DNA of 64,000 bases from Clostridiaceae bacterium Marseille-Q4143 (GCA_018228645.1 CP073693.1:310001-374000); one strand, 5' to 3'; counted from the stretch's first letter, positions 18,979 to 28,396 are shown. The notes: generated by a model from the sequence alone, not told the origin. Numbers and translations are program-made.

Positions 18979-19353
18979 CTACGCGCACATACCGCCTGCC
19001 ATGCCGGACACGGTACAGATCACGAAAGTTGTCATTACTCCTGTCACGGCATCTCCAAACTCCTGATTGACCGCCACCGATACCAGCAGCATCACTGCAA
19101 AATACAAAAATCCAAGCAGGCCTCCCCACAGAAATTTTCTGGTTTTCATCATCTTTCCTGCAAGGAACCCACCCAGAAAACAGGAAACAATATAGATCAG
19201 GATGACGGCGATCTGTACCTTGCTCTCATCCAGACCTGCACGATACACTAAGGCAGCTGTCAGCAGCAGAAAAAGCGCTGTCACCACATAAGATACAAGC
19301 AGCGCCCTCATCATTTTCAGAGACTGGCTGATATATGTAACCGGATATTTCAT
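18979..19353 (-). CDS. TIGR04086-family small membrane protein
   Basis: 124 residues with four predicted membrane spans (about residues 14-36, 46-66, 72-92 and 100-122) separated by short loops and a small basic patch (KMMKTRKF). Size, topology and its place directly before scfA fit the TIGR04086 family, which recurs at SCIFF loci in Clostridia. Role unknown; the context suggests the membrane side of SCIFF biology or protein export. GGAGGAAGTCT precedes the ATG. It is transcribed divergently from the CorC-type gene. Confidence 0.8.
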   Translation of the reverse strand: MKYPVTYISQSLKMMRALLVSYVVTALFLLLTAALVYRAGLDESKVQIAVILIYIVSCFLGGFLAGKMMKTRKFLWGGLLGFLYFAVMLLVSVAVNQEFGDAVTGVMTTFVICTVSGMAGGMCA

Positions 19354-19426
19354 AGACTTCCTCCTGTGAACTCCTGATTTTCTACGCTATTTATATGTCC
19401 GTCCTGTCCGGATTATGCTTTTTTTC

Positions 19427-19455
19427 TTGCAATCATCAGGAAAATAGCGTATATT
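19427..19455 (+). promoter_or_regulatory. Sigma-A-type promoter of the CorC-type gene
   Basis: TTGCAA and TATATT with a 17-base spacer, about 50 bases before the TTG start. Confidence 0.6.
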
Positions 19456-19504
19456 AGACTCTAATCATACATATTTATCAATTAGAAAAAAGGAGTGAAC
19501 TACG

Positions 19505-20803
19505 TTGGACGCATCTGACGCCATACAGGTACTGATTTTGATTTTCCTCATTGCCTGTTCGGCATTCTTTTCTTCTTCGGAAACCGCAATGACAACCGTG
19601 AGTAAAATCCGGGTGCGGAATCTGGCCGAAGGAGGGGATCGCCGCGCCATTCTTCTTTCCCGGTTAATTGAGGAGCCCGGAAAGATGTTAAGCGCAATTC
19701 TTATCGGAAACAACATTGTCAATATTTCCGCTTCCTCATTAGCTACTATTCTCGCCACTCATTGGCTGGGAAGTGCCGGAGCCGGTATATCTACCGGTGC
19801 CCTGACCCTGATCGTTCTGGTATTTGGAGAGGTAACTCCCAAAACCTGTGCCACCATTGATCCGGAAAAACAGTCTTTAAGAAGCGCACAGATCATTTAT
19901 ATCTGGACGCAGATTGCTACACCGCTGATCTTTATTGTCAATCATCTGACCATGGGACTGATGTTTCTCATGCGGGTGGATCCCCGGGCAAAAAATGATT
20001 CCTACACTGAGGAAGATATTCGTTCCATTGTCGATGTGAGCCATGAAGATGGCGTCATCGAACAGGAAGAAAAAGAAATGATCAACAATGTGTTCGATTT
20101 CGGAGATGCCACCGCAAAGGATATTATGGTGCCGAAAGTCGACATGAGTTTCCTGGATGTCAATGCATCCTATGGGCAGACCATGGATGTCTACCGGGAA
20201 TGCCGGTACACCCGTTATCCTGTCTATGAAGAAAGCACCGACAATGTCATCGGCATGCTGAATGTGAAGGATCTGCTGGTCTACGAAGACAAGGAACATT
20301 TCAATATCCGTAATATATTGCGAGGAGTTCTGTTTACTCATGAACACAAGAAGACCTCTGATCTTCTGTTTGAAATGAGAAAGAGTTCCACCAACATGGC
20401 CATCGTTCTGGACGAGTACGGTGTGACATCCGGTATGGTTACCATGGAAGATCTTCTGGAAGAAATCGTCGGTGACATCCGTGATGAGTACGACGAGGAC
20501 GAGGAAGAACAGATTCGTAAAATCTCTGATCTGGAATATATCGTAGAAGGTACACTGAGTCTTGATGACCTGAATGATTATCTGGATCTGGAAGAGAAAG
20601 GTCTGCTTCTGGAATCTGAAGATTTCGATTCTGTTGGCGGAATCGTCATTGAACTTCTTGACCGTCTCCCGGAGGTCGGAGACGAAGTGACTACCGAGAA
20701 CGGCATCCGCCTGGTGGTGGAATCCGTAGAGAAAAACCGGATCGGCCAGGTACATATTTACCTGCCATCTCCTGAAAACCCGGAGGAGCTGCCGGAAAAT
20801 TAG
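19505..20803 (+). CDS. HlyC/CorC (CNNM/DUF21) family transporter
   Basis: 432-residue membrane protein with an N-terminal DUF21/CNNM region of about four spans (residues 5-150), two CBS domains (about 205-330) and a C-terminal CorC_HlyC domain (about 340-425, [20 protein letters not shown]). Family members move or regulate divalent cations such as magnesium or cobalt; the older 'hemolysin' name is misleading. The start is TTG with AAAGGAG about eight bases before it. The gene is monocistronic with its own promoter and terminator. Confidence 0.88.
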   Translation: MDASDAIQVLILIFLIACSAFFSSSETAMTTVSKIRVRNLAEGGDRRAILLSRLIEEPGKMLSAILIGNNIVNISASSLATILATHWLGSAGAGISTGALTLIVLVFGEVTPKTCATIDPEKQSLRSAQIIYIWTQIATPLIFIVNHLTMGLMFLMRVDPRAKNDSYTEEDIRSIVDVSHEDGVIEQEEKEMINNVFDFGDATAKDIMVPKVDMSFLDVNASYGQTMDVYRECRYTRYPVYEESTDNVIGMLNVKDLLVYEDKEHFNIRNILRGVLFTHEHKKTSDLLFEMRKSSTNMAIVLDEYGVTSGMVTMEDLLEEIVGDIRDEYDEDEEEQIRKISDLEYIVEGTLSLDDLNDYLDLEEKGLLLESEDFDSVGGIVIELLDRLPEVGDEVTTENGIRLVVESVEKNRIGQVHIYLPSPENPEELPEN

Positions 20804-20811
20804 CAAAAATG

Positions 20812-20842
20812 GGCAGTCGGAATCATTCCGGCTGCCTTTTTT
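20812..20842 (+). terminator. Terminator of the CorC-type gene
   Basis: GGCAGTCGGAAT / ATTCCGGCTGCC stem followed by six T. Confidence 0.88.
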
Positions 20843-20873
20843 ATATTTATATGTGTTGAAGGAGGATTTCCCC

Positions 20874-21350
20874 ATGGGAAAAATATTCAAGTTTCATACG
20901 GATGTGGATACCGATCAGATTATCGCATCCCAGTATCTGCTTTTTCCTACCATTGACGAGATGAAAGCACATACCTTTGAATCTCTGGATCCCACGTTTG
21001 CAGAACGCGTGAAGCCAGGTGATTATGTAGTTGCAGCAGAGAACTTTGGCTGTGGTTCTTCCAGAGAGCAGGCACCCAGCGTCTTAAAAGCACTCGGTGT
21101 CAAAGCAGTTGTGGCAAAATCTTTTGCCCGCATCTTCTATCGCAATGCCATTAACATCGGTCTTCCGGTTATCGTCTGCAAGGATCTCTATGATCATGTA
21201 TCTGACGGTGATGAGATGGAACTTTCTCTGACCGACGGAACTGCTTCCGTAAACGGACAGACCTTTACCTGCACCAAGCTTCCGCCTTACATGCAGAATA
21301 TTCTGGATCAGGGCGGCCTGATCGCATCATTAAATAAGGAGGAAGCATAA
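20874..21350 (+). CDS. Isopropylmalate dehydratase-family small subunit, pair 1
   Basis: 158 residues of the aconitase-swivel small subunit that pairs with a 4Fe-4S large subunit to isomerise or hydrate 2-hydroxyacids. Conserved DVDTDQII, NFGCGSSREQAP and SFARIFYRNAINIGLP are present. The substrate-loop residues after the first motif read YLLF, unlike the YLAL of the second pair. I start at the ATG preceded by AAGGAGG at about eight bases; an upstream ATG lies before the ribosome site. It is followed after four bases by its large subunit. LeuD is one possibility. A dimethylmalate- or homoaconitate-type hydratase is another, since no leuA or leuB is nearby. Confidence 0.8.
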   Translation: MGKIFKFHTDVDTDQIIASQYLLFPTIDEMKAHTFESLDPTFAERVKPGDYVVAAENFGCGSSREQAPSVLKALGVKAVVAKSFARIFYRNAINIGLPVIVCKDLYDHVSDGDEMELSLTDGTASVNGQTFTCTKLPPYMQNILDQGGLIASLNKEEA

Positions 21351-21354
21351 GATT

Positions 21355-22605
21355 ATGGGAATGACCATTGCTGAAAAAATCATTGCCCGTGCGGCAGGCG
21401 TCAGTGAAGTCCGCCCCGGCGATATTCATACCGTAGAGGTGGATCGCCTCATGAGTAACGACGGAACCACTCATCTGACCATTGATATGTATCACAACAA
21501 ATTAAAACATCCCCACATCGCAGATGTGAATAAACTGGTGTGGATCGTGGACCACAACGTTCCCTCCGACAGTCCAAAGACCGCTGCTTCCCAGAAGAAA
21601 ATGCGTGATTTTGCAAAAGAGCACGGCATCAAATTTTATGAGGGACAGGGTGTCTGCCATCAGATCATGATGGAAAACCATGTCTGCCCGGGTGAACTGA
21701 TCTTCGGTGCGGACAGCCATACCTGTGCCTACGGAGCTCTCGGTGCCTTCGGTACCGGTGTAGGATGTACGGACTATCTCTATGCCATGGTAACCGGCAA
21801 ATCCTGGGTTCTGGTTCCGGAGACACTCCGCTTCAATCTGACCGGTAAGCTTCCGGAAGGTGTTTATGCCCGTGACCTGATTCTGACCATCATCGGCAAG
21901 ATCGGTGCCAACGGTGCCAACTACAAAGCCATGGAATTTGCAGGCGACGGTATGAAGAACCTGACCATGAGTGACCGTATTGCCATCTGCAACCTCTGCG
22001 TAGAGGCAGGTGCCAAGACTGCTCTCATGGAAGTAGACGACATTGCCCTTCATTACCTTCATGAGCATGGCCGTGAGCCAAAGGCATGCTTTGCCAGCGA
22101 TGCGGATGCACATTTTGCCGCTGTCTACGACATCGACTTAAGCACCATCACTCCCATCGTTGCGAAACCGCATTTCGTAGACAATGTCTGCCCGGCAAAA
22201 GAAGCCGCAGGGGTAAAGATTGACGAAGCATTCCTTGGTTCCTGCAACAACGGAAGAATTGAAGATCTCCGTGTAGGCGCAGAGCTTTTAAAGGGCCGCA
22301 AAGTACATCCGCTGGTTCGTTTTCTGGTGGTACCGGCCAGCCAGGCAGTCTATCAGCAGGCATTAAAAGAAGGTCTTCTGAAGATCTTCATGGAAGCCGG
22401 AGCCATCGTCATGAACCCCAACTGCAGCGTCTGCTGGGGAAGCTGTCAGGGCGTCATCGGTGAAGGAGAGACCCTCATCAGTACCGGAACCCGTAATTTC
22501 AAAGGAAGAGCCGGTCATCGGGATTCCTTCGTTTATCTGGCAAGTGCCGCTACCGTTACCGCCTCTGCCATCAAAGGTGAGATCGCAACAGCAGACATGC
22601 TGTAA
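21355..22605 (+). CDS. Isopropylmalate dehydratase-family large subunit, pair 1 (divergent)
   Basis: 416-residue large subunit of the short, archaeal-type LeuC/HacA group. Active-site stretches include GADSHTCAYGALGAFGTGVG. The three 4Fe-4S cysteines are identifiable: one in LGSCNNGR and two in PNCSVC. It differs from the usual pattern in having CNN where most have CTN, an extra C in SVCWGSCQG, and TGTRNFKGRAG for the usual NRNF. These changes lie around the cluster and substrate site and suggest a substrate other than 3-isopropylmalate (inference). It follows its small subunit by four bases; the second pair begins 46 bases later, and the four genes look like one operon. Confidence 0.8.
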   Translation: MGMTIAEKIIARAAGVSEVRPGDIHTVEVDRLMSNDGTTHLTIDMYHNKLKHPHIADVNKLVWIVDHNVPSDSPKTAASQKKMRDFAKEHGIKFYEGQGVCHQIMMENHVCPGELIFGADSHTCAYGALGAFGTGVGCTDYLYAMVTGKSWVLVPETLRFNLTGKLPEGVYARDLILTIIGKIGANGANYKAMEFAGDGMKNLTMSDRIAICNLCVEAGAKTALMEVDDIALHYLHEHGREPKACFASDADAHFAAVYDIDLSTITPIVAKPHFVDNVCPAKEAAGVKIDEAFLGSCNNGRIEDLRVGAELLKGRKVHPLVRFLVVPASQAVYQQALKEGLLKIFMEAGAIVMNPNCSVCWGSCQGVIGEGETLISTGTRNFKGRAGHRDSFVYLASAATVTASAIKGEIATADML

Positions 22606-22651
22606 AATACATATTCGCAAACACTATTCATCAAGGAGACAAAAACCTACC

Positions 22652-23149
22652 ATGAGTGAAACATTTACCGGAAAGGTGTGGGTGCTCGGAGACGACATTG
22701 ACACCGATATTATTATTCCTACAGAATACCTTGCCCTGAAAACCGTTCAGGACATGGCTCCCTACGCATTTTCTCCCCTTCGGCCGGAACTGGCTTCCCA
22801 GATTAAACCAGGAGACATAATCGTTGCAGGCAAAAACTTCGGCTGCGGCTCCTCCAGAGAGCAGGCTCCGGAGATTATCAAGGCACTGGGCATCCGCTGT
22901 GTGATTGCCCGCTCCTTTGCACGAATCTTTTTCCGCAACTCCATCAATAATGGACTTCTGCTCATTGAAAATCCAACTCTCCGTGACCATGTAAAAGAGG
23001 GAGACACGATCGAGGTTACCACTGGTGAGAAAATTGTCTTAAACGGTCAGGAATTTCCTATTGCCTCTCTTCCGCAGAATCTGATGGATATTATCAATGC
23101 CGGCGGGCTGGTAAAAGCCATGCGCCGTCTGAACGGACTGGAGGACTGA
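22652..23149 (+). CDS. leuD: Isopropylmalate dehydratase-family small subunit, pair 2
   Basis: 165 residues with DDIDTDIIIPTEYL, NFGCGSSREQAPEIIKALG and SFARIFFRNSINNGL, as in LeuD and related small subunits. The substrate loop reads YLAL. The start is the ATG after AAGGAG (spacing about 13, somewhat long); a longer frame upstream is only overlap with the pair 1 large subunit. It ends two bases before its large subunit. Catalysis would be the isomerisation of 2-isopropylmalate to 3-isopropylmalate if this is the true LeuCD, but citraconate or dimethylmalate hydration cannot be excluded. Confidence 0.82.
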   Translation: MSETFTGKVWVLGDDIDTDIIIPTEYLALKTVQDMAPYAFSPLRPELASQIKPGDIIVAGKNFGCGSSREQAPEIIKALGIRCVIARSFARIFFRNSINNGLLLIENPTLRDHVKEGDTIEVTTGEKIVLNGQEFPIASLPQNLMDIINAGGLVKAMRRLNGLED

Positions 23150-23151
23150 TT

Positions 23152-24399
23152 ATGGGACAGACAATCATTGAGAAAATTGTAAGCCGCAATGTAGGTCATG
23201 ACGTACATCCGGGAGATATCGTGACGGTCAACGTAGACCGCGTCATGATCCACGATATTTTTATTCCCTTTGTGGCAGAAAAATTTGAAGAAATGGGATT
23301 TCAGAAACTGTGGGATCCGGATAAAGTGGTTCTGATCTATGACCACCTTGTTCCGGCAAGCCAGGTGGATGACACCCGTCATTTCCATGTCGGAAATGCA
23401 TTTGCAGAAAAATACGGCATGAAAAATGTCCACAGAAGTGACGGTATCTGCCATCAGCTGATGACCGAAGCCCTCTATGTAAAACCTGGAAACATTGTAT
23501 TTGGTACGGACAGCCATACCACTACCTACGGTTGTGTTGGCGCCTTTTCTTCCGGCATTGGTTATACGGAGATGGCAAGTATTCTCGGAACCGGTACCAT
23601 GTGGATCAAAGTACCGGAGACCATTAAAGTCGTCGTCGAAGGTACACTGCCGTCTAATGTTACTTCCAAGGATATCATTCTCCGTCTTATCGGTGATCTC
23701 CGGGCAGACGGCGCTACTTATCAGGCATTGGAATTCTCCGGTGACACCATTGAGAGCATGAGTGTGGCAAGCCGTATGACCATGTCCAACATGGCCATCG
23801 AAGCAGGTGCCAAATGTGCCCTGTTCACACCGGATGAGAAGACCGCAGAGTACTGTGAGATCGAACTGACAGAGAGAGAAACTTCTCTGAAAGGTGATGC
23901 TGACGCCCGCTATATCCGTGAGATCCACTACAAAGCCGAGGACTTCGTGCCGGTACTTGCCTGCCCATCTCAGGTAGACAACATTCATCCGGTCAGCGAA
24001 TGGGAAGGAACTCCGATTGACCAGGTCTTCATCGGCTCCTGTACTAACGGCCGCCTGGAGGATCTGCAGAAAGCTGCTTCCATTCTAAAAGGGAAAAAAG
24101 TGGCTCCATTTGTAAAACTGATTGTCACTCCGGCAAGCCGCAAGATCTATGAGCAGGCTCTTGAGGACGGTACCCTTGCTATTCTCGCAGAAGCAGGTGC
24201 CATGATCACCCATCCCAGCTGCGGTCTCTGCTGCGGCCGTACCGGCGGTATTCTGACTGACGGTGAACGCGTCGTTGCCACCAACAACCGGAACTTTCTG
24301 GGACGTATGGGAACCTCCAAAGTAGAGATCTTCCTTGCATCCCCGGCCACCGCTGCTGCCTGTGCAGTAGCAGGTAAGATCGTCGTACCGGAAATCTGA
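23152..24399 (+). CDS. leuC: Isopropylmalate dehydratase-family large subunit, pair 2
   Basis: 415-residue large subunit with the regular motifs GTDSHTTTYGCVGAFSSGIG, GSCTNGRLEDL, PSCGLCCGR and NNRNFLGRMG. All three iron-sulfur cysteines are therefore in place. It is closer to standard archaeal/clostridial LeuC than the pair 1 subunit. It is last of the four-gene run and followed by a strong bidirectional terminator. The product with its small subunit may be the housekeeping isopropylmalate isomerase; the missing leuA and leuB must lie elsewhere in the genome. Confidence 0.85.
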   Translation: MGQTIIEKIVSRNVGHDVHPGDIVTVNVDRVMIHDIFIPFVAEKFEEMGFQKLWDPDKVVLIYDHLVPASQVDDTRHFHVGNAFAEKYGMKNVHRSDGICHQLMTEALYVKPGNIVFGTDSHTTTYGCVGAFSSGIGYTEMASILGTGTMWIKVPETIKVVVEGTLPSNVTSKDIILRLIGDLRADGATYQALEFSGDTIESMSVASRMTMSNMAIEAGAKCALFTPDEKTAEYCEIELTERETSLKGDADARYIREIHYKAEDFVPVLACPSQVDNIHPVSEWEGTPIDQVFIGSCTNGRLEDLQKAASILKGKKVAPFVKLIVTPASRKIYEQALEDGTLAILAEAGAMITHPSCGLCCGRTGGILTDGERVVATNNRNFLGRMGTSKVEIFLASPATAAACAVAGKIVVPEI

Positions 24400-24407
24400 A
24401 TCTAAAC

Positions 24408-24448
24408 AAAAAAAGATACGTCTGCACGAGACAGGCGTATCTTTTTTT
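24408..24448. terminator. Bidirectional terminator between leuC-type and sigma-like genes
   Basis: AGATACG / CGTATCT core flanked by A6 and T7 runs, usable by both convergent units. Confidence 0.88.
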
Positions 24449-24454
24449 ATCTCT

Positions 24455-25207
24455 TTATTTCTGCTCCTGCCGGTCCACCTCAATGGTGTCCCCTGCAATT
24501 CTCAGAAGGTCCTCAATTTCATCAAGCGGCATGTCGAGGAATACGGACAGTTCCTCCGGACTGACCTCCCTGCCCAGATCCTCCGTCAGCTCCGTGATAG
24601 AATCTGCCAGTTTGTTAAGCTTACCCGTCACTTCTTCTCCGACTCTTGTCTCACCGCTCTGCTCATCCATCGCTGCACGGATGGTCTTTCGAATCTCCCG
24701 CTCCAGATAATCTTCTGTCAGTTCTCCATGCTCTGCATCAGCAGCACCGTGAAGTCCCATGAGAAGTCCGATATTTCCCTCCTGAATCAGATCCTGAATC
24801 AGCATGCCACGATGTGCATACTCTTCTGCAACAGCAAGTACCTTCTCCATATAGTGTTCTGTCAGCAGACGGATCGCTTCCTGTTCTCCTGCCAGGGCAG
24901 CTGAAAACAGTTCCTGCAGCACCTCTTCTGTCTGTCTGCGCATCGACTTCATATCTTTCCGATACTGCTCCAGAAACTCCTCTTCCTCCTCCGTGTACAG
25001 TTCCTGTTCCTTCTCTGGCAGAACCGCTCCTTCTACTACATAACCTTTAGAGGCCAGATATGCATAGATCATACTCATCTGCTCGTCATTGAACTCCATA
25101 TCCTTCAGAAGCTCCTTTGCTTCCTCTGCAGATAATTTTCCCCCATTTTCCTCCGCCCGGATGGTCACCGACGCCAGGGCTTCTTTAAATTTACTCTGTT
25201 CGTCCAT
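24455..25207 (-). CDS. Sigma-70-like protein with regions 2 and 3 but no region 4
   Basis: 250 residues. A charged N-terminal part (about residues 1-85, with an acidic EEEEEF run) resembles sigma region 1.1. A middle part has AHRGMLIQDLIQEGNIGLLMGL, the region 2.1-2.2 core-RNA-polymerase-binding helix of group 1 sigma factors. A C-terminal part (TELTEDLGREVSPEELSVFLDMPLDEI) matches region 3. The protein stops there, so the -35-binding region 4 helix-turn-helix is absent, and the region 2.3-2.4 aromatic melting residues are not obvious. It could bind RNA polymerase without recognising a full promoter. Start chosen at the ATG four bases after the EamA stop. Function unknown. Confidence 0.65.
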   Translation of the reverse strand: MDEQSKFKEALASVTIRAEENGGKLSAEEAKELLKDMEFNDEQMSMIYAYLASKGYVVEGAVLPEKEQELYTEEEEEFLEQYRKDMKSMRRQTEEVLQELFSAALAGEQEAIRLLTEHYMEKVLAVAEEYAHRGMLIQDLIQEGNIGLLMGLHGAADAEHGELTEDYLEREIRKTIRAAMDEQSGETRVGEEVTGKLNKLADSITELTEDLGREVSPEELSVFLDMPLDEIEDLLRIAGDTIEVDRQEQK

Positions 25208-25211
25208 CAAA

Positions 25212-26126
25212 TCACTGATTCTCCTTTTTCTTTTCATTGATTGAAATAATAAATACCGTGGAAAGTACAAATATAAATCCAATAAAGTCGATGATCTGGA
25301 ACTGTACCTTCAGCCATACAACAGAGATCACCGTTGCTGCCACCGGCTCGATGCTGGCCAGCATACTGGCATTGGATGCGCCCACCATCTGAACACCGCT
25401 TAAATAGAGCCAGAATGCGCCAATCGTTCCCAGCAGAATGATAACTGCCATGGAAAGTACCGTCTGACCGTCGATGACCGGATGGACCGTCCACGGTTTT
25501 ACAAACAGTGCCAATACACCTCCACCCAGAAACATTCCCCATCCAAGGGTCAATAGTGTAGAGTATTCTTTCATAAGCCTTCCAGGCTGCAAAGTATAGA
25601 CTACCAGCGCCATTGCAGCTGCCATTCCCCAGGCGAGCGCTTTGGCCGGAATACTGAGCTGTTCCAAATTACCGTGAGTTGCCAGAATAAACGTGCCGGT
25701 CATAGCACAGACAAGTGCCACCAGTTCATACAATTTCGGCTTTCTTTGTTCCCTGATACAGAGCCATACCAGAATCATGGCAGGTCCCGTATATTGCAGG
25801 ACCGTTGCTGTTCCCGCATTGGAATACTGAATCGTTGTAAAATATGCATACTGGCAGAGCATCATACCAAATACAGAGAAAATAAGAATATCTCTTCTTC
25901 CCCACGGTTCTTCCCATACTGCCAGTATTTCTTTTTTGTTTTTTACAGCCAGTAAAAACAAAATCAGAATGCCTGCCCCCATCAGACGAATTGGAACAAG
26001 CCAGTTTGACGTTGCTTCCTTGTACTGAAACAGAAACTGTCCGCAGCTTCCGCATAATCCCCACAGAATTCCTCCCGTCAGAGTCATAACCACGCCCTGA
26101 GCCTTTCTGTTCTTACCGGTATTCAT
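25212..26126 (-). CDS. EamA/DMT-family membrane transporter
   Basis: 304 residues, ten predicted spans arranged as two EamA halves (about residues 10-140 and 155-300), with the second-half motif NASMLASIEPVAATVISVVWL. Family members export amino acids or other small metabolites. I use the ATG giving MNTGKNRK, which has GGAGG about nine bases before it, rather than a TTG 33 bases upstream. The sigma-like gene follows by four bases, so the two are one transcription unit. Substrate unknown. Confidence 0.85.
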   Translation of the reverse strand: MNTGKNRKAQGVVMTLTGGILWGLCGSCGQFLFQYKEATSNWLVPIRLMGAGILILFLLAVKNKKEILAVWEEPWGRRDILIFSVFGMMLCQYAYFTTIQYSNAGTATVLQYTGPAMILVWLCIREQRKPKLYELVALVCAMTGTFILATHGNLEQLSIPAKALAWGMAAAMALVVYTLQPGRLMKEYSTLLTLGWGMFLGGGVLALFVKPWTVHPVIDGQTVLSMAVIILLGTIGAFWLYLSGVQMVGASNASMLASIEPVAATVISVVWLKVQFQIIDFIGFIFVLSTVFIISINEKKKENQ

Positions 26127-26266
26127 CTTATGTCGTCCTCCAGTCAGCCATTTGTTCAACGCCTATCATACTCTATCTGTCTGAAAAAATCCAGTCCCAG
26201 CTGTCCCGGTCACATTTTCCCGTCCAATCCATATACTGGAATAAGATTATTTCAGGCAGGAAGCTT

Positions 26267-26956
26267 ATGGCTGTAAAAATCATTCTGGATGCCGGGCATA
26301 ACGGAGCAACCGATCCCGGAGCCATCTACCAGGGAAGACGGGAAAGCGACGATAATCTTCGACTGACACTTGCCGTCGGAAATCTGCTGTCACAGGCCGG
26401 ATACAATATCGAATATACACGGACCGGAAACCTTCCTCAGTCCGTCGTCCAAAAAGCCCAGCTTGCCAATGCAATCAATGCTGATTACTTTATCTCCATT
26501 CACCGAAATATGGCCTCCTATCCGGGACAGTATTCTGGTGTTCAGACACTTCTTTATGATCTCTCCGGTGAGAAGCTTACCATGACGGAAAATATCAACC
26601 GCAATCTGGAAGCACTTGGATTCCGTAATCTTGGTGTGGAAGCACGTCCCAATCTGGCCGTCCTCCGCCGGACAAAAATGCCGGCTCTGCTCATCGAAGT
26701 GGGTTTTCTGGACAGCGAATCCGATAATCACCTCTTTGATACCCGTTTTGACGAGATTGCACAGGCTATTGCAGACGGTATCATGGATACCCTGCAGGCA
26801 TCTTCCCTCATACCTCCGGAAACCGGTGATACCGAATCGGAAGAACCTCCGCTCTACCGCGTACAGGTAGGCGCATTCCATAATCTCCAAAATGCCGTGG
26901 CGCTGGAACAGGAGTTAAAGAGGATGGGATATAATACCTGGATCGTTACCTCCTGA
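26267..26956 (+). CDS. N-acetylmuramoyl-L-alanine amidase with SPOR domain
   Basis: 229 residues. An Amidase_3 domain (residues 1-180) cleaves the amide bond between MurNAc and L-alanine of peptidoglycan. Zinc and catalytic residues appear as the first His in LDAGHNG, a Glu in RRESDDN, the second His in ISIHRN and the C-terminal Glu in LIEVGFL. A SPOR-like domain follows at about 193-229 (YRVQVGAFHNLQNAVALEQEL), which binds denuded glycan strands. No signal peptide is visible, as in the CwlC-type mother-cell lysis amidases of sporulators; use at that stage is inference. Single gene with terminator. Confidence 0.88.
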   Translation: MAVKIILDAGHNGATDPGAIYQGRRESDDNLRLTLAVGNLLSQAGYNIEYTRTGNLPQSVVQKAQLANAINADYFISIHRNMASYPGQYSGVQTLLYDLSGEKLTMTENINRNLEALGFRNLGVEARPNLAVLRRTKMPALLIEVGFLDSESDNHLFDTRFDEIAQAIADGIMDTLQASSLIPPETGDTESEEPPLYRVQVGAFHNLQNAVALEQELKRMGYNTWIVTS

Positions 26957-26970
26957 AAATTTGTCTACAC

Positions 26971-27009
26971 GACAGAAAAGCCGGCGAAACCGCCGGTTTT
27001 TCTTCTGTC
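26971..27009. terminator. Bidirectional terminator between amidase and rarA
   Basis: GACAGAA...GCCGGCG / CGCCGGT...TTCTGTC stem with AAAC loop and T/A stretches on both sides. Confidence 0.85.
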
Positions 27010-27012
27010 ATG

Positions 27013-28335
27013 TTAATATCCGCGTTCTCTGAGATGCTTCAGTCTCTCGCCAATCGTCTTCTCATAGCCATTATCAGATGGCCGGTAAAATTCCCGTCCC
27101 ACCAGTTCATCCGGCAGATACTGTTGTTTCACATAATGCTCCGGGAAATCATGGGCATAGAGATAGCCAACGCCATGTCCCAGCTTCTCCGCCCCACCGT
27201 AATGCTTGTCCTGCAGATGAACAGGCACTGTCGTAGTCGTGGTCTTCACCGCTTCCATGGCCTCAAAGATGGCATTACATGCCGCATTACTCTTGGGCGC
27301 TGATGCCACATAGGAGGCAGCCTGAGACAGAATAATCTGAGATTCCGGCATGCCGATCCGTTCTACGGCCTGAGCAGCCGCTGCTGCCACCTGAATGGCC
27401 TGTGGATCCGCATTTCCCACATCTTCCGATGCACAGATCATAATTCTCCTTGCAATAAATTTGATATCCTCTCCCGCATACAACATCTTTGCCAGATAGA
27501 AGACTGCCGCATCCGGATCACTGCCACGCATACTTTTGATAAAAGCAGAGATTGTATCATAATGATTATCTCCCCCTTTGTCATACCGCACCGTTTTCTT
27601 CTGAATGCACTCAGAGGCAACCGGAAGTGTAATGTGGATCTTACCGTCCGCACTGCGCTCTGTCGTGAGAATTCCCAGCTCCAGTGCATTCAGCGCATTT
27701 CTGGCATCTCCTCCCGCAATATCTGCCAGAAAATCAAGGGCATCCTCATCCGCCACTGCTTCATAAGCTCCCATGCCTTTCTCCATATCAGTCAGTGCCC
27801 GGGTAAGAAGCGCTTTGATATCATCTTTTTCCAATGCTTTCAGTTCAAAGATAATGGAGCGGGAAATCAGTGCCCCGTTTACCTCAAAATATGGATTTTC
27901 CGTTGTCGCACCGATCAAAATCAGTGTTCCATCCTCTACAAACGGGAGAAGGTAATCCTGCTGCCCCTTATTAAACCGGTGAATCTCATCCACAAAAAGA
28001 ATGGTTCTCTTTCCGTACATTCCAAGATTGTCCTTCGCCTGTCGGACCACTTCCTCCATATCTTTCTTGCCTGCCACGGTTGCATTGATCTGCGTAAATT
28101 CTGCACTGGTAGTATGCGCAATGACTTTTGCTATCGTCGTCTTCCCTGTGCCGGGCGGTCCGTAGAAAATGACAGACCGCAGTTTATCCGCCCTGATAGC
28201 CCGATAAAGCAGTTTATCCTTTCCGATGATGTGCTGTTGCCCCACAATCTCATCCAGCGTTGTCGGCCTCATGCGGGATGCCAGCGGTGCTTCGGATTTC
28301 ATGGTATTACTTCTCATATAATCAAATAAGTCCAT
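27013..28335 (-). CDS. rarA: Replication-associated recombination protein A (AAA+ ATPase)
   Basis: 440-residue AAA+ ATPase of the RarA/MgsA/WRNIP1 family that acts at stalled replication forks. The N-terminal ATPase module has Walker A GPPGTGKTT, Walker B ILFVDEIHRF and sensor GATTENPYFEVN; the middle helical lid is followed by the tetramerisation and MgsA C-terminal region (about residues 250-440). GGAGGAGAACATCAGT precedes the ATG. It ends at a shared terminator with the amidase gene and is not in an obvious operon. Confidence 0.93.
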   Translation of the reverse strand: MDLFDYMRSNTMKSEAPLASRMRPTTLDEIVGQQHIIGKDKLLYRAIRADKLRSVIFYGPPGTGKTTIAKVIAHTTSAEFTQINATVAGKKDMEEVVRQAKDNLGMYGKRTILFVDEIHRFNKGQQDYLLPFVEDGTLILIGATTENPYFEVNGALISRSIIFELKALEKDDIKALLTRALTDMEKGMGAYEAVADEDALDFLADIAGGDARNALNALELGILTTERSADGKIHITLPVASECIQKKTVRYDKGGDNHYDTISAFIKSMRGSDPDAAVFYLAKMLYAGEDIKFIARRIMICASEDVGNADPQAIQVAAAAAQAVERIGMPESQIILSQAASYVASAPKSNAACNAIFEAMEAVKTTTTTVPVHLQDKHYGGAEKLGHGVGYLYAHDFPEHYVKQQYLPDELVGREFYRPSDNGYEKTIGERLKHLRERGY

Positions 28336-28396
28336 ACTGATGTTCTCCTCCGTATATATTTCATTATACGCATTTTCTTTCTGTCTGGCAAACCTT

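Noticed and set aside
19877..20890. 337-codon minus-strand frame opposite the CorC-type gene
   Set aside because: The opposite strand encodes a complete DUF21-CBS-CorC protein with promoter and terminator.
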